Below, in pieces: positions 53,494-63,579 of a DNA stretch of 64,000 nt. Where the stretch lies: positions 31,892,234 to 31,956,233 of the forward strand of contig CM037472.1 in the NCBI GenBank assembly GCA_021014325.1, in the 5' to 3' direction. Each line of letters begins with the position of its first letter. Position 1 is the first letter of the stretch. The position numbers were made by a program, and so were the translations under genes. The notes beneath the pieces are model-generated. The model did no database searches. It was not told the origin of the DNA and saw only the letters and a program-made list of their open reading frames with translations. This DNA comes from Plazaster borealis. Lineage: Eukaryota > Echinodermata > Asteroidea > Forcipulatida > Labidiasteridae.

Positions 53494-54535
53494 AAAGGAG
53501 CTGTTATTTTTCAAATATAAAGAAATCCTACCCTTTGATTCACTTCTCTTGTGCTGAGTCAGCAGTGACTCTCACCCATGATGATATTTAATGGTCAAAC
53601 AGTAGGAGGGTTAAATGCCTTTTATGACCAGGGCTGTTTTTGCTGAGCTAAAAATGATAAATAAAAACCTTTTTTTGACGAGTCTCAAAGCAACCAACGG
53701 TAAATAGACTAACATCATGGTAATAGACTAATAGGTAAACCAAAATTATTTATTCAAATAGAAATAAATAAAATAAACTATAATTTTGTTTACAAAACAA
53801 AAGGTTAATTATATTTAATTTTTTAAAGTAAAACCACACCCGTTTTAACAAGGATTTTGATAAACGCCAGAAAATTGCATTTTATACATTATTACTATTA
53901 TCTGGTAGGCAAACTGTTTTCAGGTTTTGGTTTTGGGCTTTTTTGTGACTACTTTCTAATTTCAGAATTCCTTTGTTTGTTTTCTTATTTTTTACCTTCA
54001 TACGGTACATTTGATGTGTGAAGGATTGCCCAACTGGGGGGGGGGGGGGTCTTCTGAATGGATATTTTGGATATACACATTTACAAAAACCTTGTTTTAA
54101 AATACTAGAACAGAGACCCAGTTCCCCTTGGAAATAATTCCACGTAAAATTATCTTCTTCTCGCGGGTTAGTTTCATAGTTTTCCCAAAGTTAATAATCG
54201 GAATTCATACAATTTAAACCTTTTTAAAAGGACCTCACTTAATGTAGGAACCATACCAGCATTTATATTAGTTTGCTACACCACCCTCAAAGAGTAAATA
54301 CATTTTACACCATTAATTAACTTGAAGGACCTTTTGTCTTTTATGTAAATGTATTCAATCTAAATGAAATTTGTAAGGTCAAATATAATATTTTTTTGTT
54401 GATGCTTTAATTGTGTCCTTGTTTAGTCACATGTGTAAAAGCACAGTGTTTTCTGAGCACTGTGGGGTGTAAATGCACCAGCTGGATTTCTATACAGACA
54501 TGCATGTGTGTCTGTATAGACTTGTGGACAAGTCG

Positions 54536-54906
54536 TTAAAGGCATCATACACGTTTGGTAATGACTCAAAATATATAGCATAAAAACTGACTTGGTAATG
54601 AGCAACAGAGAGCTGTTGAAAGTATAAAACATTATGAGAAACGACTCCCTCTAAAGTAATGTAGTTTTTGAGAAAGAGGTAATTTCTCACTAAAATAATA
54701 AAAACTTCTGGCAAGAAGTTTTTATTCCTATCTGAAAGCACACAAATTTGTACAACAACGGTATTTTTTCTTTCATCATTTTCTTGCAACTTCGATGACC
54801 AATTGAGCCCAAATTTTCACAGGCTTGTTATTTTATGCATATGTTGGGATACACCAAGTGAGAACACTGGTCTTTGACAATTTCCAAACGTGTTCAGTGC
54901 CTTTAA
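54536..54906 (+). mobile_element. TTAA MITE family A, copy 3
   Basis: TTAAAGGCATCATACACGTT to CGTGTTCAGTGCCTTTAA, close to full length and colinear with 8408 and 60276. Located between ANAPC1 and MFSD6. Confidence 0.87.
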
Positions 54907-55075
54907 ATGTTTGTCACATAGCGTTTAAGGCTCTCTCGAAACTTTACTCTCGCGAGACTGCTGCTCCACGAAAGACTACTGCTCTGGCGACTACAGGCCC
55001 AGTTAAATCAGGCAGTGATCACGGGTGACTCAGGAGCTAGAAATATTGCAAGAGCAGTATAACCACTTCTTTTGA

Positions 55076-55445
55076 TTATATATTTGTGGTAATGAAACCA
55101 AGGATGCCTCATAAGTGAACTTAATCACTGTAGCTTGCAAGCTTGAGGAAACCTGTAAACAAGGGTGCTTGCTATGTGAATCAGAAACACCGGGGTTAAC
55201 CCCTACTCTTCCACGATAAGTGTTCTGGGTTATTTTATGTGCACTACCAATCCTAGTACACAGGACCTACGGTTCAATGTCCCATCCAAAGGACAAAGCA
55301 ATTATGGTAAAGTATCTTGCTCAAGGATGCAAATGTCGCGACCGGGATGCAAATGTCGCGACCGGGACTCGAACCCACACTCTGTGGATTAGAAACACCA
55401 GAGCTTGAGTCCGGTGCTCTTAAACCACTCGGCCACACCACGCCA
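55076..55445 (-). mobile_element. tRNA-Leu-derived SINE, copy 6 (alternative 3' tail)
   Basis: Minus-strand copy with the alternative tail (AAACCAAGGATGCCTCATAA, CTGTAGCTTGCAAGCTTGAG) and the head at the right. A 21-bp unit, GATGCAAATGTCGCGACCGG, is duplicated next to the B box. Confidence 0.84.
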
Positions 55446-56031
55446 CACCCTTGAGAGCATGCACCATGACAAACATTAATCTGTTTAGAAATCCGGTAGG
55501 TCTATCCTCAGCCGGGGTCGGTTTTTGCATTATTTCTAACAAACTACCAAAGATTTTATACCAAAAGGAAGTCACTTAAAAAGCCTCATTTATCCCAGGA
55601 ATCAGGGAGGTTGGCGGGGAGGGGGGGAGAGTACCTTGTATTGACCCAATGTACATGTCGTCATCTTTACAATAATCTTGGTTGGGCCATTTTGGAGGTC
55701 AATGTCCCCGTGTTTATTATATATTAGCTACCTTATGGAGACGGAGGACAAAACAAAAAAGGGAAATAAAAGGTCTCCAGAGGGGAATTCTAAAGACTGG
55801 GGCGCTCCACAAGGACTTTTGTGTACAAAGTATAATATGTGAGGATGTTAAGTACAGGGACAAAGGAAAGAACAAAAGACGTCTCCACAGGGATGTGAAA
55901 ATACGAATGCGTGTTTTATAACTGTGAATTTTAGACGACTGGCGTTTACTTGCTTTCTCTATTGATTCCCAAAATGGTGAACGTGGCACAGTCGCCACCA
56001 GTGACATTACTGCAAGGGGTCTATACAGGGC

Positions 56032-56037
56032 TTTATT
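56032..56037 (-). promoter_or_regulatory. Possible MFSD6-like poly(A) signal
   Basis: On the minus strand AATAAA occurs about 30 bases after the stop codon. It is the first consensus signal downstream. Such a short 3' UTR is possible but unproven. Confidence 0.4.
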
Positions 56038-56067
56038 CATGGGTGAATGGCCGTAAAAAGTAATTTC

Positions 56068-56250
56068 TTATTTTTGTTGATTAATTGCTGCTGTTTCCAT
56101 CTGGAATGGAGGTAGTTTGACTGTCAGTTGTTCGTACTCCTTTCTTGATGGACTGGCGGGTTTTTCTAGAAGTTGGTCTTTTAGTTGTGTATCTTTTTCT
56201 TGAGTTTTCGCATCTTCATCTCTCCATGGCAGTGATGGCTTTGGAAACAT
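56068..56250 (-). CDS. MFSD6: MFSD6-like last exon (cytosolic tail, stop)
   Basis: Minus-strand acceptor TAATTTCCAG. It reads MFPKPSLPWRDEDAKTQEKD and ends METAAINQQK then TAA. It is polar and charged with no helix, as expected for a cytoplasmic C-terminus. The exon boundary and phase 0 fit exon D. Confidence 0.78.
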   Translation of the reverse strand: MFPKPSLPWRDEDAKTQEKDTQLKDQLLEKPASPSRKEYEQLTVKLPPFQMETAAINQQK

Positions 56251-59200
56251 CTGGAAATTAAAATCAGTGCAGACATTAAAACAAACAAAAACCTTGGATT
56301 GTAGGTCACTTTCCATTAAAGCAGAAATTATTTGTAATAATATTTGACAACCCATCAACAATAAAGTAGCCAGTTTTAAAATACTGTGGTATGTTTTTCT
56401 TTTGTGCAACAAAACAGCAGCAGGATAGTTTTATTAAAGTTGTTACTGAAGCTGTTATCTTTCTGTAAGATGTGTGTGGGCATTAGCCTTTTTTGAGATA
56501 TGGTGGTCACATAACGAGGGCACTATTTGGACTAGGTAAATCTGTTTGTATACACCCAGACCGAACAGTGCACCCGTAATGGAGCTCTACTTCCATGGTG
56601 TAACAAGCTGGACATGAGCTTAGAAATGATATGGGGCCAATTTCATAGCGCTGCTTAATGGTTAGCACATTTTCGTGCTAACTATAGCAGAACAAATTTG
56701 CTTAAGCGTAAGCGTATTTCACAGGTTAGCAAGAAAATTAGGCAGACAGCTTGCGCGTTCACCATGGATATGCATTGTTATGTCATTCATTTTCATACAG
56801 TAAGCACCGGAAGGTTAGCATACCTTTTGGTGTGCTTAGGGTTAGCAGCGCTATGAAATGGAAACTCGTACAATAAGCACAAAATCTGCTTTTTACGCAG
56901 CTCTCCCCTGGTCTATGTTTACACCATTAACCAGGGCTCACAATTTACACTGGACCACAGGCCAGTGAATTTAGTGTTTGGCCAGTAAACTTACTACTGG
57001 ATAAGTCCAGCAGTCTTGTGTTTTTCAAATGAATAGTAATAACTCACTGTGTATAATAATGATGTTTGATGTTGACTTCGAGTCTGATAAATATCTTCAA
57101 TTCTGGCGAGTATCGAAGGATACTTAATATCCAAAAGACAAATAAGATAAATTTTCTGCTGAAAGTTTTTTCCTCATTTTGTTTTATGATCTTGATGAAA
57201 AGATTTCTGGTCCAGTTAAAGTTTTTAGCTACAACAAGCCCAGCAGGTCTTGTTGATATCCCCACCAAATTCGAGCCTACTGCATCAACTGATAACAGTG
57301 CTCAGACTTCTGCAACATACTTACCACTTGAATGACGACAAACCATATAAGGACAATACCACACACTGCAGCATACAGAAGGAAGGTTGTTTGTGCACCG
57401 TATCTGTCCACTATTAGCCCTGAAATCAGAAAGCCAATAGCTGCACCCAGACCTTGGTGCATAGAGATAATGACTCCTTGCATTGTCCCACCACATTCTA
57501 ATGGTACAGCCTCTCCCAGGTATGACGAAACTGTAGTCCATGTCACAACAAAGCTAACACCTACCAGCACAATAGAATAATTTTAATTAGTTAACAAATT
57601 TAATGATCCGATTAACTGACTTGTCATTCCCTTTTTTTTGGTTAAAACCTGTGTTGTATATGGAGGCATACAACTCATAGACTTAATCAGGATAGGCTTT
57701 TTTCTACCTGTTTTTTTTTAATAATAATTATTTGTTGGGGTGGAGAACTACTAGGATTTTGTGGAGTGGGGGTAGGTGCAGGCCCATCCAAGGCTACACT
57801 GCTGTCTGACACCTATCAATCACAGCACAATCAGCCATTGTCAAGATTTGAGTAGTGCGTTGTGTATTTAATTCAAGTGTAACTTTAAATGAACCTTTCG
57901 TCTGGTCGCTGGCTCAATATTATATTTTAGTGGAGAATATGATGTAAAAAGTGTAATTACTTAAAATGTATGCATTCACTCAGGCATTGGGAGCATGAAC
58001 ATCAGTGGCATAATCGGACATTTTCATTTCGGGATGGGGGGGGCAGGCGGGGGAAAATACATAATTTGGTTGCTATTTAGAGTTTCAAATCAATCATTTC
58101 TGCATTGTTTTTATTTCAATTCTGGGGCAAGGGTTTGAGCGAGGAGTCCCCCCCCCCCACCACCTGGTTACGCCACCAAGGTTCATTCAATTTTAGTTTT
58201 GCATTTTACCATTGTAACTATAACCATGTTCTTTACTCGACAACAACAAATTGGACCCACATGCATGATGGAGATTTTGGGGGTCTTCACATGGTATAGC
58301 TTTCCCAAGTTGGACAGGCTTGGCATTGGTTGAAAACTTAGGTAGAATCTTATCAAATTGGTTTTTATCTAACTACCAATCCTGCATTTTGTCATTCAAT
58401 TCCTGATATAGGAATAGCACTATCACAAATTATGCAAATTGGGGCACCAGCTGCTGTCCCTACTAGACACAAAAATAATAGCTTTATAATTAACTTTCTA
58501 TCGCCCCAAAAGAAAAAAGAATGATTAATAGAAAACCAAATAATTTGATCAACTGATGTTAGGGGTGGTGACATTAACAAGTACACACTTGACCAATGCC
58601 TACTTGGTTTGAAATGGGAGTGACAGAGGGGGTTAGGATGGGTGAGGGCCGACTGGGAAGAGAAACAACTAGGCCTGGGCGTATGGGGACTCGTTGGAAT
58701 TAAAGGGTGGCAGAGGGGATGATTTGCCCGATATTTACTCAGATCAAAACATAAGTACCAATTTCTAATACTGGCCAAAAGGGATTTTTGCTTTCTCCAT
58801 CCAACTTTTCTTCTCTTCTTGCTGTGCCTGAATTTTCCCCATGTTTTTTTTTTTTACTGCATTTGTGAGTGCAGTTGCAGTAAGGAACAAATTTTACTAT
58901 TGTATTTTCATGTATTTTTAAGCAAGAGAGACAAGGCAATGTATATTGTATACTTTTATATAGATAGCAATAAACCCCATCAATCAATCAATCAACCATT
59001 CAATCAATCAAACAATCAATCAATCAATCAATCAAAATGATATGATTCATACACACACCCAGCACCTTGTATACATCATATACAATGTGCTCGAGGAGTG
59101 AAATGTACACAGGTGGTGTTGTTCCCCTTTCTTTCTTTGGTTAAGATAATTATACTTTTGGAACCTTCAACCTTTTCAAACCTTTTTTGTTTTTGTTGTT

Positions 59201-62200
59201 TTAGCTCATTTAACTGGAACCACTGTCTTAATCATGAATCTTTTGATATGAATTGCTTGTCAGTGGCAATATTTGAACAAGTTTCAAGTCCATACATCAT
59301 TGCAATATGGAGTTTTGGCCGCTCAAGGTTTTTATTGTTTTAGCTTGTTCAACTGGAATGGGCGTCATACTATGAGTTTTAATCTTGTATATGAATTTGT
59401 CAGTAGTAAAATTGACACGAAAGTGACACACGATTGATGTTGGTACATCATTGCAATAAGGAGTTAATGGACATTTAATGTTTCTATTGGTTTAGCCCGT
59501 TCAGCTGGAACCATCAATTGTGAGTTATATGAGCTTGTCCTTTCTTCATTTCCACATGTGCTACATTTATTAATATAGGAAAACAAACTAGTTGACCTTG
59601 TGTCATCGGTCTAGACATCCAGATGTCATATTCTAAAAAAATTAAGTTTTGTGTTCCCTTCCCGAGTTGCATGCGCATTTTATCACAATGAGAAATATAC
59701 ACAATGAGAAAACAGTTCTTTATAACTCCCCTGTGAAAAGCCAAATTAAAACTTATCAACAAAAATGTTTACCATGAAAGATGTCAATGAATACCATCAT
59801 CCAAGGCACAGCGACCAAGCCGTAGTAGAGGAAGCGAATGACGAACACCAGCAGCCCGATGGTCATTAGTGGAATGTGGCCAAACTTCTTAATGGCCCAG
59901 CTACTAGAATAAGTAAAACCAAACTCGGATACACTAAATAAGACACTGAGCATGCCAAGTAGACCTTGCGTAGCACCTGGAGGAATCAGAAAAAGAAATG
60001 GCAAATCAAAACCTTTTTCTTGATCGGTGGCTGCTATAGATCTTGCATATTTGAGAAATTGTGAATAAATATTCTTTCGATAACGATGTTCCACTGAAAC
60101 TTCCCCATGGTAAAGAAATGTAAAAGAGTTTGAATACTGTCGTAGGTCAACCTTAATATTCTTGTCTTCCAGGACTAACAAGTGTATATAAGTTTGAAGT
60201 ATAAGAAGAGGGAGACTTGCCAGAAAAAGTTGTACCGTGCAGTTTTATCTTCTTTTGATTTGGCAAAGAAAACTCTTAAAGGCATCGTACACGTTTGGTA
60301 ATTACTCAAAATATATATTGGCATAAAAACTGACTTGGTAACGAGCAACAGAGAGCTGTTGATAGTATAAAACATTATGAGAAGCGACTCCCTCTGAAGT
60401 AACGTAGTTTTTGAGAAAGAGGTAATTTCTTACTAAAATAAAAACTTCTTGCAAGAAGTTTTTATTCCTATCTGAAAGCACACAAATTTGTACAACGAGG
60501 GTGTTTTTTCTTTCATCATTTTCTTGCAACTTCGATGACCAATTGAGCCCAAATTTTCACATGCTTGTTATTTTATGCATATGTTGGGATACACCAAATG
60601 AGAATACTGGTCTTTGACAATTACCAAACGTGTACGATGCCTTTAACTTGACATTAAATACACATTATGACAAAAGAAACTATATAATTTGTTTGATCAA
60701 ATGGATTACATTTGTAACATTTACCAAGATTTTCTAGATGCCAGAATAGGAAGCCCCATATACAGCCGTGTGATATTCCAACAATAAATATCATGAAGAT
60801 GATCGATCCATAGTGCCAGCTGAATATGACTTGCCTCACCTCCACCCATTTAGAACTGCTAGGTGCTTCGTCATTGTATTTCTGTGACAATTTCGGGTTA
60901 AAGGCATCGTACACGTTTGGTAATTGGAGCCTATATTGTTTGTTTCAAATTCAAACCTATATATACTGCGCCAATAAAGTATCTAAACACTTACAAATGG
61001 TCAGATTTATCGGAACCTGAAATAGTATGCAAACAAATAATTAAATAATTCGATTCACAGTTATCTTCTGCGGATTTTGACACCTCTTTTGTTGCGCTGC
61101 GATGTTGTTTGGCGGATTTATGAGCACTTGAGTGGCTAAGGTCGAATTTCAAAAGTTGCAAAAGCCCCTATTCACCCCAATTCCAGAAGGGAATAAAAGG
61201 CAGGCAAAAATAATGCCGATCTTATTCGTCACTGTACAACGCTCTTGCTTGAATAGGGGCTTTTGCAACTTTTGAAATTCGACCTTAAGCCACTCAAGTA
61301 CCCATAAATCCGCCAAACAACATCGTAGCGCAAGAAAAGAGGTATCAAAATGCGCAGAAGATAACTGTGCATCGGATTAATTCATTATTTTTTTGCATAC
61401 TATTTGAGGTTCCGATATATCTGACCATTTGGAAGTGTTTAGATACTTTATTGGCGCAGTTGTTGTAATACCATTAAACTGACCTGTGAAAATTTCATTT
61501 CAAAAGGTGGTAGCGTTTTTGAGATATTGCCGAAAATCTGGAGCGGTTATGTCTACGCAGGAAGAATAATCTGCATTGGAATACACAATCTGAGAATTCT
61601 CAGATTTAAATGTTTTGGGGGATAAAAAGTGGTATCATTTTCCATAACCGCAGTACTTCGAGGTGAAAAGTTTCTCAAAATGCATTATACCATCCAAAGC
61701 TGCTGTACTTCTTACCAAGTAAGTTTTTATTGCCATTAATTATCAGAGTCATTACCAAACGTGTACGATGCCTTTAAGTATAAGAGTAGAAGGGTTAGGG
61801 GAGGAGAAGAATAAGAGTTTAAACTATTCAGGTATCCCTTGTTCGGTTACCAAGAACATGTGACCAAAGTGAACTGGTATACTGGTGACTCTTTGGTTAA
61901 AAGGGGACAGAGGGATTGATTTGTCTGAAATTTTTACACAGATGAAAACACAAGTATCAGGGTGAAAAGTGTTTGCTTTCCCTGTCCAATTTTATTTTCT
62001 TCTTGCCGTGCATGAATTTTTCCCCATTTTTGGGGGGCCCGAATTTCGGGAGTGAAGTTGTCTCCCTTGTCCCCTTGGTTGTATGCTTTTATGGAGACTG
62101 AATGAATGGAAAATGGTCTGATGCCTTTTGTATGCCAGACTATGATTACGTGTATTCTACACTGGAAACCTTTCAAAAATTTTGCACTGCACGGTGAGAG

Positions 62201-63579
62201 TTTGCTATGGCCCTTTTCGAAATCATGGCTTCGTCTTGGGATTCGTCCACCTGTTTGAAACCCTGTGCCAAAAGTGCGCGTTTTCAAAGCTGACTGAGAT
62301 TAAGCCGGAGCTCAATGCGTGGTTTCAAAAAGGGCCTATATTTTCTGATCAAAGTGCGGACCACTGTTGTTTATCTCACGGATGAGTAATTTCAGAACTT
62401 TTATCTGAATTCAGACTTGTCTGCCTAGTGAACAAAGAAATCCTGCTCTCTGATAGGGCTTTATTATATACTTCTCCAGCTGAGGATACCGTTCCCCCAA
62501 ACCCAGTGAAAACGCAAGGGGTTAAACTCTCAGTGGAAACAATAATGACGTAGGGCCTATTCTATAATGCCGGTATCCACAAAAGTCTAGGGGTTCAACT
62601 CTAGATGGAAATAATATCCACACAAGTGCTCATGGCGCTTACTCCAATAATAAAGTTCCTCCGTGGATGTCTTCAAATTGTGCATAAGCAAGAAAAGGTG
62701 AGAAAGGGGTACAGCATAACAACAGCAGTAGAATAAACAGTAATCCAAAATCTCGAAGTTTAGATCCAAGTTTCAGACCGTATTGTCAGCAATGCATCTC
62801 ACACACCTGTTATCTGTAGGCCTACCTTGGTTTACAAAAGGGAACTATACAAGGGCTTGGAAGATGAAGGATTCATTAACGATGTACAGGATCAGCCAAG
62901 TCACAAAATTGACAGTGTTGTTTGATAGGTTCGCAGCAAATTTCTGCTGAACAGACAAGAGTTCAATGTCTGCTGAGCGTCTGTTTGATAATGGTCCTTT
63001 CCTTAGTTCAGAGACGAAATGACACCGTATATAAAAGACAGTTCGTCGGCCCAGTGCTTTAAGGTCGTTGATTGCAATTTCATACCCCTAGTCCTAATGA
63101 CCAAAGGGCACTAGAAAATTTGGGAAAAAAAAATCACAATCAACAAATCAATGTTTTTCTTTTGAAATGAATGTTTCTTTTTGCCAAACAATTAGGCCTA
63201 CGTTGGAGACCGGTCTGAATAAATAAATTCAATTTACGAGGAGCTCCATAATATGCAAATCCAACTTCATGAAATCCACACAAACTGCACCAACGACCTA
63301 TTTTTATATAGTCCTTGGTCGAATAATCTTGGAAAATCTCTTCATGAATTACAAGTTTGATTCATGGAAAAATAAATTAATTGGGTGGATTTTTTTGAGT
63401 CAAAACAAAGCACCATTTCTCTTACCGGAAATTTGAAGTAAAAGATACTTATAAATGCGCCTAAGATGATAACGATGCTGCTCACGAAGACGCTCCAGTA
63501 GCTGGCAACTGTGTGGTTAATGCCACAGCTTGTCTTGACGTTACGGGTTGAGTTTAGAAGAAGTGCTCCGTACAGTGAA
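56068..63579 (-). CDS. MFSD6: MFSD6-like major facilitator, C-terminal 310 residues (5 exons, 5' end beyond window)
   Basis: This is a 12-helix-type membrane protein of the MFSD6 (MFS_1_like) family; the substrate is not established. Transcription runs right to left through 63579-63426, 60881-60725, 59976-59773, 57560-57325 and 56250-56068. All junctions are GT-AG and keep one frame (934 nt, stop TAA). Visible are a loop with two N-glycosylation sequons (NST, NHT), a helix ending FISIFYFKFP, a cytosolic linker, then IIFMIFIVGISHGCIWGFLF followed by WHLENLG (family WHLEDLG), and further helices including MMVFIDIFHG and GAAIGFLISGLIVDRYGAQT. It ends in a polar Lys/Glu-rich tail. Roughly the second half is here; earlier exons lie past position 64000. 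MFSD6 versus MFSD6L cannot be settled from this half. Confidence 0.85.
56632..56905. mobile_element. GGGCCAATTTCAT-family element, copy 3
   Basis: GGGGCCAATTTCATAGCGCT to AGCAGCGCTATGAAATGG, with AAGCGTATTTCACAGGTTAG inside; colinear in parts with 44660-44800. Confidence 0.72.
56933..57279 (-). mobile_element. Interspersed repeat, 'ACTGGACCA' family copy 4
   Basis: Reverse copy (CAGGGCTCACAATTTACACT to ATATCCCCACCAAATTCGAG). It sits in the last MFSD6-like intron and ends about 45 bases from exon D. Confidence 0.68.
57325..57560 (-). CDS. MFSD6: MFSD6-like exon D
   Basis: Minus-strand acceptor TGCTGGTAG and donor GTAAGT. It encodes GVSFVVTWTTVSSYLGEAVP, then TMQGVIISMHQGLGAAIGFL and ISGLIVDRYGAQTTFLLYAA. 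The AQG/MQG...HxGLG...GA-IGG motif region is typical of MFSD6 and related maltose-permease-like MFS proteins. Confidence 0.9.
58700..58880. repeat. Dispersed repeat shared with 61890-62100
   Basis: TTTGCTTTCTCCATCCAACT, CTTCTTGCTGTGCCTGAATT and TTTCCCCAT match the second copy in order. Nothing coding; type of element unknown. Confidence 0.6.
58880..59036 (+). repeat. LINE-like 3' end with (CAAT)n microsatellite
   Basis: AGAGACAAGGCAATGTATAT then AGCAATAAACCCC and a tract of ATCAATCA repeats to 59034. Confidence 0.6.
59773..59976 (-). CDS. MFSD6: MFSD6-like exon C
   Basis: Minus-strand acceptor ATTCCTCCAG and donor GTAAAC. It reads GATQGLLGMLSVLFSVSEFG then SSSWAIKKFGHIPLMTIGLL and further helices to MMVFIDIFHG. 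The spacing matches the helix 8-10 region of MFSD6 (LFGLCSVLSHVSEL in vertebrates). Confidence 0.87.
60276..60646 (+). mobile_element. TTAA MITE family A, copy 4 (best preserved)
   Basis: Its terminal inverted repeats are almost perfect: TTAAAGGCATCGTACACGTT at the left and AACGTGTACGATGCCTTTAA at the right. 371 bp, in an MFSD6-like intron. Confidence 0.9.
60725..60881 (-). CDS. MFSD6: MFSD6-like exon B
   Basis: Minus-strand acceptor ATTGTCACAG and donor GTAAAT. It encodes KYNDEAPSSSKWVEVRQVIF and then a helix IIFMIFIVGISHGCIWGFLF and WHLENL. A MITE ends only 17 bases upstream of the exon and supplies most of the 3' end of the intron. Confidence 0.85.
60898..61777 (+). mobile_element. TTAA MITE family A2, copy 2, split by a foldback element
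   Basis: The outer element has near-perfect ends (TTAAAGGCATCGTACACGTT; AACGTGTACGATGCCTTTAA) and the A2 body on the right. Removing the inner palindrome (60965-61460) leaves about 384 bp, the normal family length. Confidence 0.88.
60965..61460. mobile_element. Foldback element nested in the A2 MITE
   Basis: An almost complete palindrome of about 496 bp. The left arm begins ACTGCGCCAATAAAGTATCT and the right arm ends AGATACTTTATTGGCGCAGT. Arms of more than 200 bp meet near 61190-61240. Nothing is coded. Confidence 0.9.
61890..62100. repeat. Dispersed repeat shared with 58700-58880
   Basis: TTTGCTTTCCCTGTCCAATT, TCTTGCCGTGCATGAATTTT and TCCCCATTTTTGG, in the same order as the other copy. Confidence 0.6.
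62208..62341. mobile_element. Short MITE with TGGCCCTTTTCGAAA ends
   Basis: TATGGCCCTTTTCGAAATCA at the left mirrors GGTTTCAAAAAGGGCCTATA at the right, 134 bp apart, in an MFSD6-like intron. Confidence 0.7.
62395..62560. repeat. Dispersed repeat shared with 10150-10345
   Basis: GAATTCAGACTTGTCTGCCT, AAATCCTGCTCTCTGATAG and GCTGAGGATACCGTTCCC match the copy in ADPGK intron 1 in order. Confidence 0.55.
62561..63425 (-). other. MFSD6-like intron, right part, no gene seen
   Basis: AT-rich sequence without recognised repeats or exons between the dispersed repeat and exon A. Confidence 0.55.
63426..63579 (-). CDS. MFSD6: MFSD6-like exon A (first visible)
   Basis: Minus-strand acceptor CATTTTCAG and donor GTAAGA. 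It reads SLYGALLLNSTRNVKTSCGI and later SYWSVFVSSIVIILGAFISI: a glycosylatable loop followed by one membrane helix. It begins with one base completing a codon of an exon outside the window. Confidence 0.78.

Larger units (their letters stand above)
52695..56067. other. Convergent intergenic region between ANAPC1 and MFSD6-like
   Basis: It holds the probable 3' UTRs, a SINE 3' half, a family K piece, a family A MITE and a SINE. 53500-54530 and 55450-56030 are AT-rich without recognised genes. Confidence 0.6.
57561..59772 (-). other. MFSD6-like intron, no gene seen
   Basis: It contains a dispersed repeat and a LINE-like 3' end with (CAAT)n. The rest, including 59040-59770, shows nothing I can assign. 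Confidence 0.6.

Noticed and set aside
56068..56412. ORF extending upstream to 56412 as a separate small protein
   Set aside because: The part above 56250 is intron; the acceptor TTTCCAG and phase fit the MFSD6-like C-terminus.
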